This document shows positions 52,979-59,917 of a stretch of DNA of 59,917 bases, piece by piece. Under the pieces are notes generated by a model, which saw nothing but the letters and a program-made list of their open reading frames with translations, made no database searches and was not told where the DNA came from. This DNA comes from Zetaproteobacteria bacterium CG1_02_55_237 (GTDB lineage Bacteria; Pseudomonadota; Zetaproteobacteria; Mariprofundales; Mariprofundaceae): assembly GCA_001871195.1 (NCBI GenBank), contig MNXA01000013.1:1-59917 (forward strand), given 5' to 3'. How positions within the stretch are numbered: the stretch's first letter is position 1; every line of letters starts with the position of its first letter. The position numbers were made by a program, and so were the translations under genes.

Positions 52979-54700
52979 ATGTCACCTGTGGTTATGGCGA
53001 TACTGGTGCTCAGCCTGTATGTGGTGTTCTACCGGTTTTATGCCCGCGGTGTACTGGCCAAGCGTGTATTTATGCTCTCCGATGAGCTGCCGACACCTGC
53101 TCACACCCTCAGAGACGATGTGGATTACCTGCCGTCCAATAAATACGTGCTATTTGGCCATCATTATGCCTCGATTGCCGGTCTGGCCCCGATGCTCGGC
53201 CCAGCCATTGCTGTTATCTGGGGTTGGCTTCCGGCCCTGTGCTGGGTGGTGCTTGGTACGCTTCTGGTGGGTGCGGTGCATGATTTTTCTGCACTGGTGC
53301 TCTCCGTACGCCATCAGGGGCAGAGCATGGGCACGATTGCACGCGATGTAATCAGCCCGCGCACCCGTCTGCTTTTTCTGCTGGTGATTTTCTTTCTCGT
53401 GGCCCTGGCCATGGGGGTGTTCGTGCTGGTGATTTCCGGCCTGTTTGCCGCACCCGATGCAGCGCATATCCCGGCCACTGCGCATCCTGAAGCAGTCTTC
53501 CCGACCTATGCCCTGATGCTTATTGCCATGCTTATCGGCTTTCTTATCTACCGCCGAAATATGCCGCTGTGGCCGCTGATCGGCGTGGGTTTTGTGCTCA
53601 TGCTGCTGACTACATGGATGGGGCTCTACCTGCCGGTAACCGGCATATCCGCATCCACATGGAGCTGGAGCCTGCTCGTCTATGCCTTTGCTGCCAGTGT
53701 GTTGCCTGTCTGGCTGTTGCTGCAACCGCGCGACTTCCTCAATTCGCTGCTGCTTTATCTGGCCATGGCCTGCATGCTGGCCGGATTCTTTGTGATGTCG
53801 CCGGAGTGGGCCGCACCAATGATCAATGCACACCCCGAGGGTGCGCCACCCATGATGCCCTTTCTTTTTATCGTGATTGCCTGTGGTGCTATCTCCGGTT
53901 TCCATGGCATGGTCGCCTCAGGTACCACAGCCAAGCAGCTGGATAAGGAGACGGATGCGACGTTTGTCGGCTATGTCGGCATGATCGGGGAGTCACTATT
54001 GGCCCTGCTCGCGGTGCTGGCTACAACGGCCGGGGCATTCACCAGTCATGAGCAGTGGGCCAGTTTTTACGGTTCCTGGGAAAAGGCTGCCGGCCTGCAC
54101 CAGAAGCTCGGCGTGTTCATTCAGGGCAACGGGCAATTTATTCACCAGCTGGGCATTCCTCTGGATATGGCGATGGCTTTTATCAGCGTGGTGGTGGTGG
54201 CCTTTGCCATGACCAGCGTGGATACGGGCACCAGGTTGCTGCGTTTTAATATTGAAGAAATCGGCCACACCCTCGGGCTGAAATTGTTGGGTAACCGCTA
54301 TGTTGCCACCCTGCTGGCTGTGGCCGCCATAGGCTTCTTTGCATTCTTCCGCGTGGATGGCAAGCCTGCCGGGCTGTTTCTGTGGACGCTGTTCGGCACC
54401 ACCAACCAGATTCTGGCGGCCCTGACCCTGCTCACCGTTACCATCTACCTTTATCGCAAACGCCGGCCTGTGCTCTACACCCTGCTGCCCATGCTGCTGG
54501 TTCTTGCTGCAACCGTATCCGGCATGGTCATGGGTATCATCGAGGCTGTCGGTAAGGATCATTGGACGGTGGCTGTGGTTGGTGGCCTGATTCTGCTGCT
54601 GGCCTTGTGGGTGTTATTCGAGGCGCTGGTGGTGGCGATGCGTATCCGGGCCGATCATCAGAGCGCGGATCGCCAGATCACGCAGGGTGAAAGTCCATGA
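52979..54700 (+). CDS. cstA: Carbon starvation protein A family transporter
   Basis: This 573-residue membrane transporter with about 15 helices is of the CstA/BtsT family, whose members import peptides or pyruvate. Conserved parts are PSNKYVLFGHHYASIAG (about 51-67), GPAIAVIWGWLPAL, VGAVHDFSALVLSVRHQGQS (about 98-117) and CGAISGFHGMVASGTTAKQL (about 302-321). LFGTTNQILAALTLL comes near residue 468. ATG 52979 has GGAGG at 52970-52974. It is shorter than E. coli CstA, with the core complete. The gene overlaps the next by four bases. Confidence 0.92.
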   Translation: MSPVVMAILVLSLYVVFYRFYARGVLAKRVFMLSDELPTPAHTLRDDVDYLPSNKYVLFGHHYASIAGLAPMLGPAIAVIWGWLPALCWVVLGTLLVGAVHDFSALVLSVRHQGQSMGTIARDVISPRTRLLFLLVIFFLVALAMGVFVLVISGLFAAPDAAHIPATAHPEAVFPTYALMLIAMLIGFLIYRRNMPLWPLIGVGFVLMLLTTWMGLYLPVTGISASTWSWSLLVYAFAASVLPVWLLLQPRDFLNSLLLYLAMACMLAGFFVMSPEWAAPMINAHPEGAPPMMPFLFIVIACGAISGFHGMVASGTTAKQLDKETDATFVGYVGMIGESLLALLAVLATTAGAFTSHEQWASFYGSWEKAAGLHQKLGVFIQGNGQFIHQLGIPLDMAMAFISVVVVAFAMTSVDTGTRLLRFNIEEIGHTLGLKLLGNRYVATLLAVAAIGFFAFFRVDGKPAGLFLWTLFGTTNQILAALTLLTVTIYLYRKRRPVLYTLLPMLLVLAATVSGMVMGIIEAVGKDHWTVAVVGGLILLLALWVLFEALVVAMRIRADHQSADRQITQGESP

Positions 54701-55503
54701 GCGGCTTGATGCTCACCAAGATTGTGACACTGCTTCTGCTTCCCCCGGGAGGGTTAATCTTGCTCGCCTTTGCGGGATTTCTGGCACGGCGAAAATGGTG
54801 GGGCAGGGCGCTGCTGGCCCTTTCGCTGGTCACGCTCTGGTTGCTTTCCATCGCTCCGGTGCGCGATGCATTGACGCAGCCGCTCGAATTCCGCTCACCG
54901 CCCTTGAGTGCTGCACAGATTTCCGAATTGCGCTTGTCGCCGCCCGGTACGACAGCCATTGTGTTACTCGGTGGCGGGCTTTACGAACAGGCACCGGAAT
55001 ACGGCGGATCAGATGAATTGTCACATTTTGCCATGATGCGCACCATCTATGCCGCCCGACTGGCGCGGCAGACAGGTCTGCCCGTGTATGCCACCGGTGG
55101 CCGGCCCCTGAGTTCGGCTAGCGAATCGGAAGGGGCGGTTATGCGCCGCTGGCTGCTGCAGTTCGGTGTCGCGGAGGAGCAGGCCTTTGCCGAGGAGGCC
55201 TCGGAAAACACATGGCAGAATGCCGCCTATATGTGGCAAATGCTTCAATCACAAGGTGTGTCGCACATCGTGCTGGTAACCAGCGCCTGGCATATGCCGC
55301 GCTCCTGCTGGTGTTTTGAGCAGCAGGGGTTTGAGGTGATCGCTGCGCCGACCGATTATCTGACGCAGCAGAATGACTATGATGCACGCAGCCTGCTTCC
55401 CGATGCCGGCACACTGGCTTCGTCTTCACTGGCCCTGCATGAATATCTCGGCCTGGGGTGGTACCGACTGCGCTATGCGGCATGGGAATGGCCTTGGAAC
55501 TGA
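54697..55503 (+). CDS. YdcF/ElyC-like DUF218 membrane protein
   Basis: This 268-residue protein has two N-terminal hydrophobic helices (about 7-30 and 35-55) and then a DUF218 domain. AIVLLGGGLYEQAPEYGG (about 87-104), GLPVYATGGRP (about 127-137), EEASENTWQNA and VLVTSAWHMPRS (about 191-202) are the usual signature positions. ElyC and SanA relatives influence cell-envelope and peptidoglycan-precursor handling. The enzymatic role is not settled. Its start overlaps the cstA stop (ATGA), so it is co-translated with cstA, an arrangement whose logic is not obvious. Confidence 0.87.
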   Translation: MSGLMLTKIVTLLLLPPGGLILLAFAGFLARRKWWGRALLALSLVTLWLLSIAPVRDALTQPLEFRSPPLSAAQISELRLSPPGTTAIVLLGGGLYEQAPEYGGSDELSHFAMMRTIYAARLARQTGLPVYATGGRPLSSASESEGAVMRRWLLQFGVAEEQAFAEEASENTWQNAAYMWQMLQSQGVSHIVLVTSAWHMPRSCWCFEQQGFEVIAAPTDYLTQQNDYDARSLLPDAGTLASSSLALHEYLGLGWYRLRYAAWEWPWN

Positions 55504-55576
55504 TTCGAGCTCATCTTGTGCGCTGCCGCTCGCCTTTTGCCGGACATTGCGCTATAACGCATCGGTGAGCAGCAGA

Positions 55577-58438
55577 ATGCAGGATTCCGGACAATCTGGC
55601 GGCCAGATTATTCCCTTCCCCGACAAGCGCGATGCGCTGGAGATGGATGCCGATCTGGGGGGCGTCAATGCTGCCTGGGTAGAGGCATTGTATGAGGATT
55701 ATCTGCAACAGGCCGATTCCGTCCCTGAGGTCTGGGCCCAGCGTTTCCGGGCCATGCAGGATGACAACAGCGTGTCCCGGCGCAGCATCGAACAGCGTTT
55801 GGCGCAGGAAGCCAGACAACCGGTTGCCCCCGCACAAATCAGCGATTCCGAGGGTGGCGGTGTGGAGTATCCATCGCGTGGCATCTACCTGATTCACGGC
55901 TATCGCGTTCACGGGCATCTGCATGCCGATCTTGATCCACTGCACCTTAATCCGCCACCACCCAGTCCAGAGCTTGAGCCGCGTTATTACGGGCTTTCTC
56001 AGGAAGACATGGATGTGGTGTTTCCGACCGGCGATCTGGTCGGCCCACCTGAACTGCCGCTGCGCGATATCATGGATATTCTGCGCCGCAGCTATAGCGG
56101 CAAGATTGGTCCGGAGTTTCTCTACATCAGGGATTCGGCCCAAAAACACTGGTTGCAGGAGCGCTTTGAAACGATTCGTTCGACCCCGGATTTCGACGAT
56201 GAAATCCGCTTGCAGATTTTCCGCAAGGTCATGCAGGCTGGAGAGTTCGAGCATTTCCTGCACACCCGTTATGCCGGACAGAAGCGGTTTTCGCTCGAGG
56301 GCGGGGAAAGCCTGATTCCGCTGCTCAACATGCTGGTACACCACGGCGGCTGCAAGGGCGCCAAGGAGATTATCCTCGGCATGGCGCATCGCGGGCGTTT
56401 GAATGTGCTGACCAATCTGCTGGGCAAATCGCTGGCTGATATCTTTGCCGAATTCGAGGGCGTGCAGTATGTCGATGCCGATGCACGCTCGGGCGATGTG
56501 AAGTATCACCTTGGTTTTTCCTCCGATGTTCCCACCCCCGGCGGTACGGTACATTTGTCGCTGGCCTTCAATCCGTCACATCTGGAGATCATTACCCCGG
56601 TGGTGTTGGGCGGTGTGCGTGCCCGCCAGCGCCGGCGTGCCGATGAATTGCGCCGTCAGGTGCTTAGCGTGCTGGTGCACGGCGATGCGGCGTTTGCCGG
56701 TCAGGGTGTGGTGGCCGAATCGCTCAATCTTTCCAAGCTCAGCGGTTTTCGTACCGGTGGCACGATTCATGTCGTGGTCAACAACCAGATCGGCTTTACC
56801 ACCAATCCCTTCGATGCCCGCTCCACACTTTATTGCACCGATATCGCCAAGATGGTGCAGGCGCCGATTCTGCATGTGAACGGCGACGATCCGGAGGCAG
56901 TTGTGCTGGCAGCACAGATCGCCATGGATTACCGCTACAAGTTTAAGGCCGATGTGGTCATCGACATGATCTGTTACCGCCGGCATGGACACAACGAGGC
57001 CGATGAACCGACCGTGACGCAGCCGGTGATGTACCGCAAGGTGGCGGCGCATCCGCCGGTGCATCAGCTGTATCGTGAGCGCTTGGTGGCCGATGGTGTG
57101 ATCAGCGATGCCGAGGTGGAGGCCATGGTGCAGGAATACCGCACCAATCTGGAAGAGGTGCGGCGCAATCCGAATCGCAAGCAGCCCGAGAAGCACAACA
57201 GCCTTTCCGGGCGCTGGGAGGGTTTTCAGCGTCGCGATGCCGCGGAGCCGGAAACAGCAGTAAGCCGGGAAGAGCTAAGCCGCATGGTGCGCGTCGCGCA
57301 TGGTGTGCCGGAAGGCTTTACGCTGCATCCCAAGGTGGCGAAGATTTACGAATCGCGCGTGCAGATGGTGGACGGCCAGGAGCCTGTCGATTGGGGCTGC
57401 GCCGAGGCTATGGCCTATGCAACCCTGCTCAATGAAGGCGGTTGGGTGCGCATCTCCGGACAGGATTCCGGTCGTGGCACCTTTTTCCATCGCCATGCCG
57501 TGGTGTACGATCATGTCACCGGCAAGAAATTCGTGCCACTCAGACAGGCGGAAAACGGCGAAATGTCGCACTTCATGGCCGTGGACAGCATGCTTTCCGA
57601 GGAAGCCGTGCTGGGCTTCGAATATGGCTATTCGCTTTCCGAGCCGCGCGCGCTGGTGATCTGGGAAGCGCAGTACGGCGATTTTGTGAACGGTGCGCAG
57701 GTGGTGATCGATCAGTTTATCGCCGCCGGCGAATCCAAATGGGCGCGCATGAGCGGGCTGGTATTGTGGCTGCCGCATGGCTATGAAGGGCAGGGGGCCG
57801 AGCATTCATCGGCTCGCTTGGAGCGCTTCCTGCAACTGTGCGCAGAAAGCAATATCCGGGTTGTTTGCCCGACCACGCCGGCACAGCTGTTTCACCTGTT
57901 GCGCCGTCAGTCGCTGATTCGCATGCGCAAGCCGCTGATCTTCATGGCGCCGAAAAGCATGCTGCGTCAAAAGCTTTCCTATTCCACGGTGGATGAACTG
58001 GCCAATGGGCGCTTTCAGCCCTTGTTGCCGGAGATTGATGAGCTGGATACACCGAACGTGCGTCGGCTGATTGTCTGCTCCGGCAAGGTGTATTACGACC
58101 TGTTGGCCGAGCGCCGCGCGCGTAAGATCAACGATGTGGCCATCGTACGTCTCGAACAGCTGTATCGTTTTCCCTACGATGAATTGCATGGGCAGGTGGC
58201 ATGGTTCTCCGCCGCGAAAGAAATGTTATGGGTGCAGGAAGAGCCGGAGAATCAGGGCGCATGGTTCCAGATTCACCATTGCCTGCGCCGCTGCCTGCGC
58301 GAGGGACAGGAGTTGCTGCATCTGGCGCGCGCTGCTGCCGCGGCACCGGCTGTCGGCTCGATGAAACGCCATATCGAGCAGCAGCAGGCACTGGTGGATG
58401 TGGCGTTGAGTAAGCCTATTGAAGGCATGATACCGTAA
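55577..58438 (+). CDS. sucA: 2-oxoglutarate dehydrogenase E1 component
   Basis: This thiamine-diphosphate enzyme of 953 residues decarboxylates 2-oxoglutarate in the TCA cycle. The N-terminal segment NAAWVEALYEDYLQQADSVP corresponds to the part that contacts other subunits. IILGMAHRGRLNVLTNLLGK (about 262-281), NPSHLEIITPVVLGGVRARQ (about 330-349) and HVNGDDPEAV, with the ThDP/Mg region, are all typical. RRHGHNEADEPT (about 465-476) and WLPHGYEGQGAEHSSARLER (about 731-750) follow. I start at ATG 55577. The long open frame before it overlaps the YdcF-like gene. A GTG at 55565 is possible. sucB follows 21 bases later. Confidence 0.95.
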   Translation: MQDSGQSGGQIIPFPDKRDALEMDADLGGVNAAWVEALYEDYLQQADSVPEVWAQRFRAMQDDNSVSRRSIEQRLAQEARQPVAPAQISDSEGGGVEYPSRGIYLIHGYRVHGHLHADLDPLHLNPPPPSPELEPRYYGLSQEDMDVVFPTGDLVGPPELPLRDIMDILRRSYSGKIGPEFLYIRDSAQKHWLQERFETIRSTPDFDDEIRLQIFRKVMQAGEFEHFLHTRYAGQKRFSLEGGESLIPLLNMLVHHGGCKGAKEIILGMAHRGRLNVLTNLLGKSLADIFAEFEGVQYVDADARSGDVKYHLGFSSDVPTPGGTVHLSLAFNPSHLEIITPVVLGGVRARQRRRADELRRQVLSVLVHGDAAFAGQGVVAESLNLSKLSGFRTGGTIHVVVNNQIGFTTNPFDARSTLYCTDIAKMVQAPILHVNGDDPEAVVLAAQIAMDYRYKFKADVVIDMICYRRHGHNEADEPTVTQPVMYRKVAAHPPVHQLYRERLVADGVISDAEVEAMVQEYRTNLEEVRRNPNRKQPEKHNSLSGRWEGFQRRDAAEPETAVSREELSRMVRVAHGVPEGFTLHPKVAKIYESRVQMVDGQEPVDWGCAEAMAYATLLNEGGWVRISGQDSGRGTFFHRHAVVYDHVTGKKFVPLRQAENGEMSHFMAVDSMLSEEAVLGFEYGYSLSEPRALVIWEAQYGDFVNGAQVVIDQFIAAGESKWARMSGLVLWLPHGYEGQGAEHSSARLERFLQLCAESNIRVVCPTTPAQLFHLLRRQSLIRMRKPLIFMAPKSMLRQKLSYSTVDELANGRFQPLLPEIDELDTPNVRRLIVCSGKVYYDLLAERRARKINDVAIVRLEQLYRFPYDELHGQVAWFSAAKEMLWVQEEPENQGAWFQIHHCLRRCLREGQELLHLARAAAAAPAVGSMKRHIEQQQALVDVALSKPIEGMIP

Positions 58439-58459
58439 GCGATTGGGAGAGGTTGTTGC

Positions 58460-59587
58460 GTGAATATTGAAATTAAGGTGCCCAGTCTGGGCGAATCCGA
58501 ATCCGAGGCGACGCTGGTGGCCTGGCAGAAACAGCTTGGCGACAGCGTGGTCGAAGACGATGTGCTGGCAGAAATCGAAAGCGACAAGATTACCATGGAG
58601 GTCACGGCGACGGCCTCCGGGACGCTGACGGAAGTGCGCAAGAAGGATGGCGATACCGTGGAGCCCGGTGAGATTATCGGCTTGATCAAGGCGGATGCCA
58701 CAGGCGCTTCTTCCCCCAAGAAGCCGGAAGCCAAGGCCAGGAAGGTAGTTGCGCCGGTTGTGGTGGAAGACGAGCCCGAGAAGCCAAAAGCCAAGCATGG
58801 TGTGGAGGCGGCCCTGGCAGCCAAGCGTGCGAAAGCACAGGAAACACCGATCGCAGCACCTGTTGCCGCAGCAGCGCCGAGTGTTGAGCGGCGCGAAGAG
58901 CGCATGCCGATGAGTGCGCTGCGCAAAACCATCGCCCGCAGGCTTAAGGAGGCGCAGAACACAGCCGCCATCCTGACCACCTTCAATGAGGTGAATATGC
59001 AGCCGGTGATGGACCTGCGCAGCCGGTACCGCGATGCCTTCAAGGAGCGGCATGGCGTGGGTCTTGGTTTCATGTCTTTCTTTGTGAAGGCTTGTGTTGA
59101 AGGCCTCAGACGTTTCCCGGTGGTTAACTCCTGCCTTGAAGGCGAAGAGATTATCTACCGCAACTATCAGGATATCGGTATTGCCGTGTCTACTGAAAGA
59201 GGCCTGGTCGTGCCGGTGTTGCGCGATGCCGGCTTGCTCAGCCTGGCTGATATCGAACGCGGTATTGTCGCCTTTGCCGACAAGGCGAGAAGCGGCGCAT
59301 TGCAGCCGGGTGATCTGCGTGGCGGGACCTTCTCGATTACCAATGGCGGCGTGTTCGGCTCGCTGTTGTCCACACCGATTCTCAATCCGCCGCAGAGCGC
59401 AATCCTCGGTATGCACACCATTCAGCAGCGGCCGGTGGCCGAGAACGGTCAGGTTGTGGTGCGGCCGATGATGTATATCGCCCTGTCTTACGACCATCGC
59501 ATTGTTGATGGACGTGATGCAGTTCAGTTTCTGACCACGGTGAAAGAAGTGATGGAGTATCCGGGTCGCAGCCTGCTGGATTTGTAA
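58460..59587 (+). CDS. sucB: Dihydrolipoamide succinyltransferase (E2o) lacking a visible subunit-binding domain
   Basis: This 375-residue E2 component passes the succinyl group from E1 to CoA. The lipoyl domain (1-77) carries the lipoylated Lys in [11 protein letters not shown] (about 39-49). The catalytic domain (about 150-375) ends with the active-site His and Asp in [13 protein letters not shown]. Between them there is only an Ala/Lys/Pro-rich linker of about 70 residues. I find no segment like the 35-residue peripheral subunit-binding domain normally present in bacterial SucB, and the protein is about 30 residues shorter than the E. coli one. GTG 58460 with GGGAGAGG upstream is the start. 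No lpd gene follows; an IS lies there. Confidence 0.93.
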   Translation: MNIEIKVPSLGESESEATLVAWQKQLGDSVVEDDVLAEIESDKITMEVTATASGTLTEVRKKDGDTVEPGEIIGLIKADATGASSPKKPEAKARKVVAPVVVEDEPEKPKAKHGVEAALAAKRAKAQETPIAAPVAAAAPSVERREERMPMSALRKTIARRLKEAQNTAAILTTFNEVNMQPVMDLRSRYRDAFKERHGVGLGFMSFFVKACVEGLRRFPVVNSCLEGEEIIYRNYQDIGIAVSTERGLVVPVLRDAGLLSLADIERGIVAFADKARSGALQPGDLRGGTFSITNGGVFGSLLSTPILNPPQSAILGMHTIQQRPVAENGQVVVRPMMYIALSYDHRIVDGRDAVQFLTTVKEVMEYPGRSLLDL

Positions 59588-59633
59588 AAGGATGATGTGC
59601 TGAGGGGGCGTCCTGCTGTTGGCAACAAATAGA

Positions 59634-59678
59634 GTTGTCCGGTTTTAGAGCACAAGGGTTGTCCGGTTTGGTTTTGGT
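59634..59678. mobile_element. Terminal region of an insertion sequence, with a direct repeat
   Basis: GTTGTCCGGTTT occurs at 59634-59645 and again at 59659-59670, 25 bases apart, directly downstream of the transposase stop on the minus strand. Repeated TGTCCGG-type sequences are common at the ends of this kind of element. The outer copy, or sequence close to it, probably marks the IS boundary, about 45 bases after sucB. The other end is outside the window. Confidence 0.6.
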
Positions 59679-59917
59679 TCATATTGCTGCCTTCAGCCTT
59701 GGTAGTGGTAGTTCCGGCTTGCTGGCCTTGGGCTTCAGAAGAGGCTGAAACTCGGCGAGTTTTCTTGGCCCGTGGAAGATGGCCATGCTGCCATCGGTAT
59801 AGCAGTGAACACGCACTCTGGCTTTGACATAATGGTGTCGGTATTCATTGCTGGGGATTTGCAGGGTTCTGCCCTCAAAGCTGACGGTGTTGTCTTTGTT
59901 GACTGTGCGTTCGTGCT
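59679..59917 (-). CDS. IS transposase C-terminal fragment (ISNCY/IS481-like), 5' part outside window
   Basis: The minus strand is open from the right edge of the window to a TGA (complement of 59679-59681), giving 78 residues. Visible segments are HERTVNKDNTVSFEGRTLQI and HHYVKARVRVHCYTDGS, then AIFHGPRKLAEFQPL and a basic Pro/Lys-rich tail. The pattern of R-x-V-x-x-D-x-T-V-S-F, then a VRV-x-x-Y-x-DG strand, matches the C-terminal beta domain of transposases with an integrase core such as ISNCY-family enzymes. The catalytic core lies beyond the window, so intactness is unknown. Confidence 0.8.
   Translation of the reverse strand, partial: HERTVNKDNTVSFEGRTLQIPSNEYRHHYVKARVRVHCYTDGSMAIFHGPRKLAEFQPLLKPKASKPELPLPRLKAAI

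Noticed and set aside
52765-53351. Short plus-strand frames between the parvulin gene and cstA that could be read as small proteins
   Set aside because: They lie mostly within the fold-back repeat or overlap the start of cstA in another frame, and they have no family likeness.
55511-56554. A 347-codon minus-strand frame opposite sucA
   Set aside because: It is antisense to conserved SucA sequence and shows no domain, ribosome site or hydrophobic pattern of its own.
58226-59497. A 423-codon open frame on the minus strand opposite sucB
   Set aside because: It lies fully opposite a well-conserved gene, has no family likeness, and its composition reflects the complementary codon pattern of sucB.

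Overview
The window is about 60 kb of a Gram-negative, probably proteobacterial, chromosome. It carries a lipoprotein with a lipobox, signal peptides, Wzx/Wzy-type polysaccharide genes and a priA-def-fmt-mutL housekeeping block. Sulfotransferase and exopolysaccharide (EPS) functions, a complete-looking 2-oxoglutarate dehydrogenase E1/E2 pair and moderately high G+C outside the polysaccharide block would suit a marine or aquatic organism. A Zetaproteobacterium such as Mariprofundus is my guess. That is inference only, since no rRNA or other decisive marker is present.

Positions 1-30000 form a large, almost entirely plus-strand surface-polysaccharide locus. It opens with the 3' end of an IS3-family transposase, an A+T-rich pair (small membrane protein and sulfotransferase), and an internally deleted IS3-type remnant. 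After that come a heparinase II/III-like protein overlapping an asparagine synthetase, a GT2 glycosyltransferase, a Wzy-like polymerase, an SDR epimerase and two GT4 transferases. A three-gene UDP-L-2-acetamido-2,6-dideoxyhexose cassette follows, then a 4-epimerase/reductase, a Wzx flippase, three methyltransferase-like genes, a CgeB-like transferase and a second asparagine synthetase. The block ends with GT2, GT4, a PglC-type initiating transferase, PglD acetyltransferase, PglE aminotransferase, a WecA/WbpL-type initiating transferase and a PglF/WbpM dehydratase. Many stops and starts overlap by 1-4 bases, so most of the block is probably translationally coupled. The genes are enough to make at least two or three dideoxy-amino sugars, start a lipid-linked glycan, extend it, flip it and polymerise it. 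No outer-membrane export gene or chain-length regulator is recognised.

Positions 30000-42800 are housekeeping: priA, def, fmt, mutL, a Kef-type antiporter, miaA, hflX and a 1267-residue FAD/Fe-S dehydrogenase ended by a clear terminator. Positions 43100-52700 are mixed single genes and short operons: a solo periplasmic Cache protein, argJ (minus), ggt, aspC, a DCC-family protein, a small membrane protein, a cyclic-nucleotide-binding protein (minus), a HAD hydrolase, a RibD-C-type reductase and a parvulin lipoprotein (minus). A 268-bp fold-back repeat follows, then cstA, a YdcF-like gene, sucA and sucB. The window ends in the C-terminal part of a second IS transposase (minus strand).

The points most worth a second look are these: the SucB has no visible peripheral subunit-binding domain; the glycan locus has two different initiating transferases fed from one dehydratase branch point; a fold-back repeat lies between the parvulin gene and cstA; an IS remnant may supply the stop codon of the sulfotransferase; and a 15-bp in-frame tandem repeat lies in the polymerase. 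I did not see a clearly novel, self-contained new system.
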